A DNA stretch of 5,214 nt, taken from positions 1 to 5,214 of the forward strand of contig NVVP01000053.1 in assembly GCA_002402245.1 (NCBI GenBank), read 5' to 3'. This document shows, piece after piece, positions 4,697-5,214 of the stretch (the stretch's first letter is position 1; every line of letters begins with the position of its first letter). The DNA is from Gammaproteobacteria bacterium (GTDB taxonomy: Bacteria > Pseudomonadota > Gammaproteobacteria > Nitrosococcales > Methylophagaceae). The translations under genes were made by a program, and so were the position numbers. A model generated the notes under the pieces. It was not told where the DNA came from and did no database searches. It worked only from the letters and a program-made list of their open reading frames with translations.

Positions 4697-5214
4697 CTTG
4701 CATCAGTCAAAATGGTGTGTATCTTATTTAATATCAATCGGTCGTGTTATTACGCTCACTGCCAAAAAGAAAAAACTATTGATACTGACCGTCTCCAATT
4801 ACGGGCGAAGGTGAGTGAATATCACCGATTGAGCCGTGGTGCAGCGGGTAGCCGTTCCATTGTGGCCATGATGGCGCTACAAGGCATCAAAATAGGTCGC
4901 TTTAAAGTAAGAAGATTAATGCTAGAAGCTCAGATCATGAGTAAGCAGCCAGGTAAGCATAAATATAAAGTCGCTTTAGATGAACGTTTAGATATCGGCA
5001 ATAAGCTTGACCGGAATTTTACAACTCAACAAGCCAATCGTGTTTGGTGTGGGGATATTACTTATATCTGGGCAGGTAGTCGTTGGATTTATTTGGCTGT
5101 AATTCTTGATCTTTACACACGGCGAATTGTGGGATGGTCATTATCTGATAAGCCCAATGCAAGGCTTGTGATTAATGCTCTTGAACATGCTTATCAACAG
5201 CGTGGCAAGCCTGA
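4634..5214 (+). CDS. IS3-family transposase OrfB (catalytic part), 3' end cut by the window edge
   Basis: The frame one base back from orfA is open from the slippery site to the window end, giving 193 full codons. Near 4808-4969 it encodes the HTH_21-like region (EYHRLSRGAAGSRSI, then RFKVRRLMLEAQ). From about 5036 it enters the rve/DDE integrase core with NRVWCGDITYI, where the Asp at 5054 is the first catalytic acid, followed by WIYLAVILDLYTRRIVGW. The second Asp and the Glu of the DDE triad should lie beyond the right edge. No ATG occurs in this frame before 4712, and starting there would lose about 26 residues. The protein is therefore best explained as an OrfAB fusion made by -1 frameshifting. 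It cuts and joins the IS ends during transposition. Confidence 0.9.

Larger units (their letters stand above)
4307..5214 (+). mobile_element. IS3-family insertion sequence, left end to mid-orfB (right end outside the window)
   Basis: The two overlapping frames encode the OrfA and OrfB proteins of an IS3-family element, joined by programmed frameshifting. The left end is placed at the TG of TGTAGTGG (4307) because IS3-family ends start with 5'-TG and orfA normally begins within about 50-80 bp of the end. Without the right inverted repeat this boundary is uncertain by several bases; the TG at 4312 is an alternative. Target duplications cannot be checked. The element lies downstream of the porin in the same direction and appears to break neither gene. 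The reading frames are intact as far as seen, so it may be active. Confidence 0.8.

Noticed and set aside
5108..5110. Asp in LDLYTRR as the second catalytic residue of the transposase
   Set aside because: In IS3-family DDE domains the second Asp lies about 60 residues after the first, in an HSDxG motif. This Asp is conserved but too close, and the true one should be outside the window.

Overview
The window reads as AT-rich proteobacterial DNA, most likely from a marine or aquatic gammaproteobacterium. The grounds are a Sec-exported outer-membrane porin ending in Phe, an AEC-family transporter, an IS3-family element of a kind common in gammaproteobacteria, and two good sigma-54 (-24/-12) promoters. 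No rRNA or tRNA is present, so the taxon cannot be fixed.

Layout. Positions 1-477 (minus) hold the first half of an AEC (auxin efflux carrier) family transporter gene that leaves the window at its left edge. A 167-bp gap with a strong hairpin separates it from a complete aldehyde dehydrogenase gene (645-2147, minus). A long non-coding gap (2148-2939) follows, then a complete porin gene (2940-4196, plus). After a porin-distal hairpin, an IS3-family insertion sequence begins near 4307. Its orfA is complete (4371-4673), and its orfB runs off the right edge.

The most informative part is the 792-bp divergent control region. Each divergent gene has a near-consensus sigma-54 promoter with exact GG-N10-GC spacing. 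The aldehyde dehydrogenase promoter is at 2186-2202 (minus) and the porin promoter at 2845-2860 (plus). A sequence fitting the IHF consensus lies about 65 bp upstream of the predicted porin start, and a one-mismatch version lies at a similar distance from the dehydrogenase start. Between them is a cluster of dyads (2613-2678) that could be the upstream activator site of a bacterial enhancer-binding protein. No activator gene is in the window. The inferred picture is an inducible uptake-and-oxidation unit: the porin admits a substrate through the outer membrane, the AEC protein moves an organic acid or related solute across the inner membrane, and the dehydrogenase oxidises an aldehyde intermediate. 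The substrate cannot be read from the sequence.

The insertion sequence is ordinary in family but shows its recoding signal clearly: an A-AAG slippery site, an SD-like GGAG upstream, and a 9-bp stem starting 7 nt downstream that encloses a smaller hairpin containing the orfA stop codon. I found no CRISPR array, toxin-antitoxin pair, phage gene or clearly new protein system.
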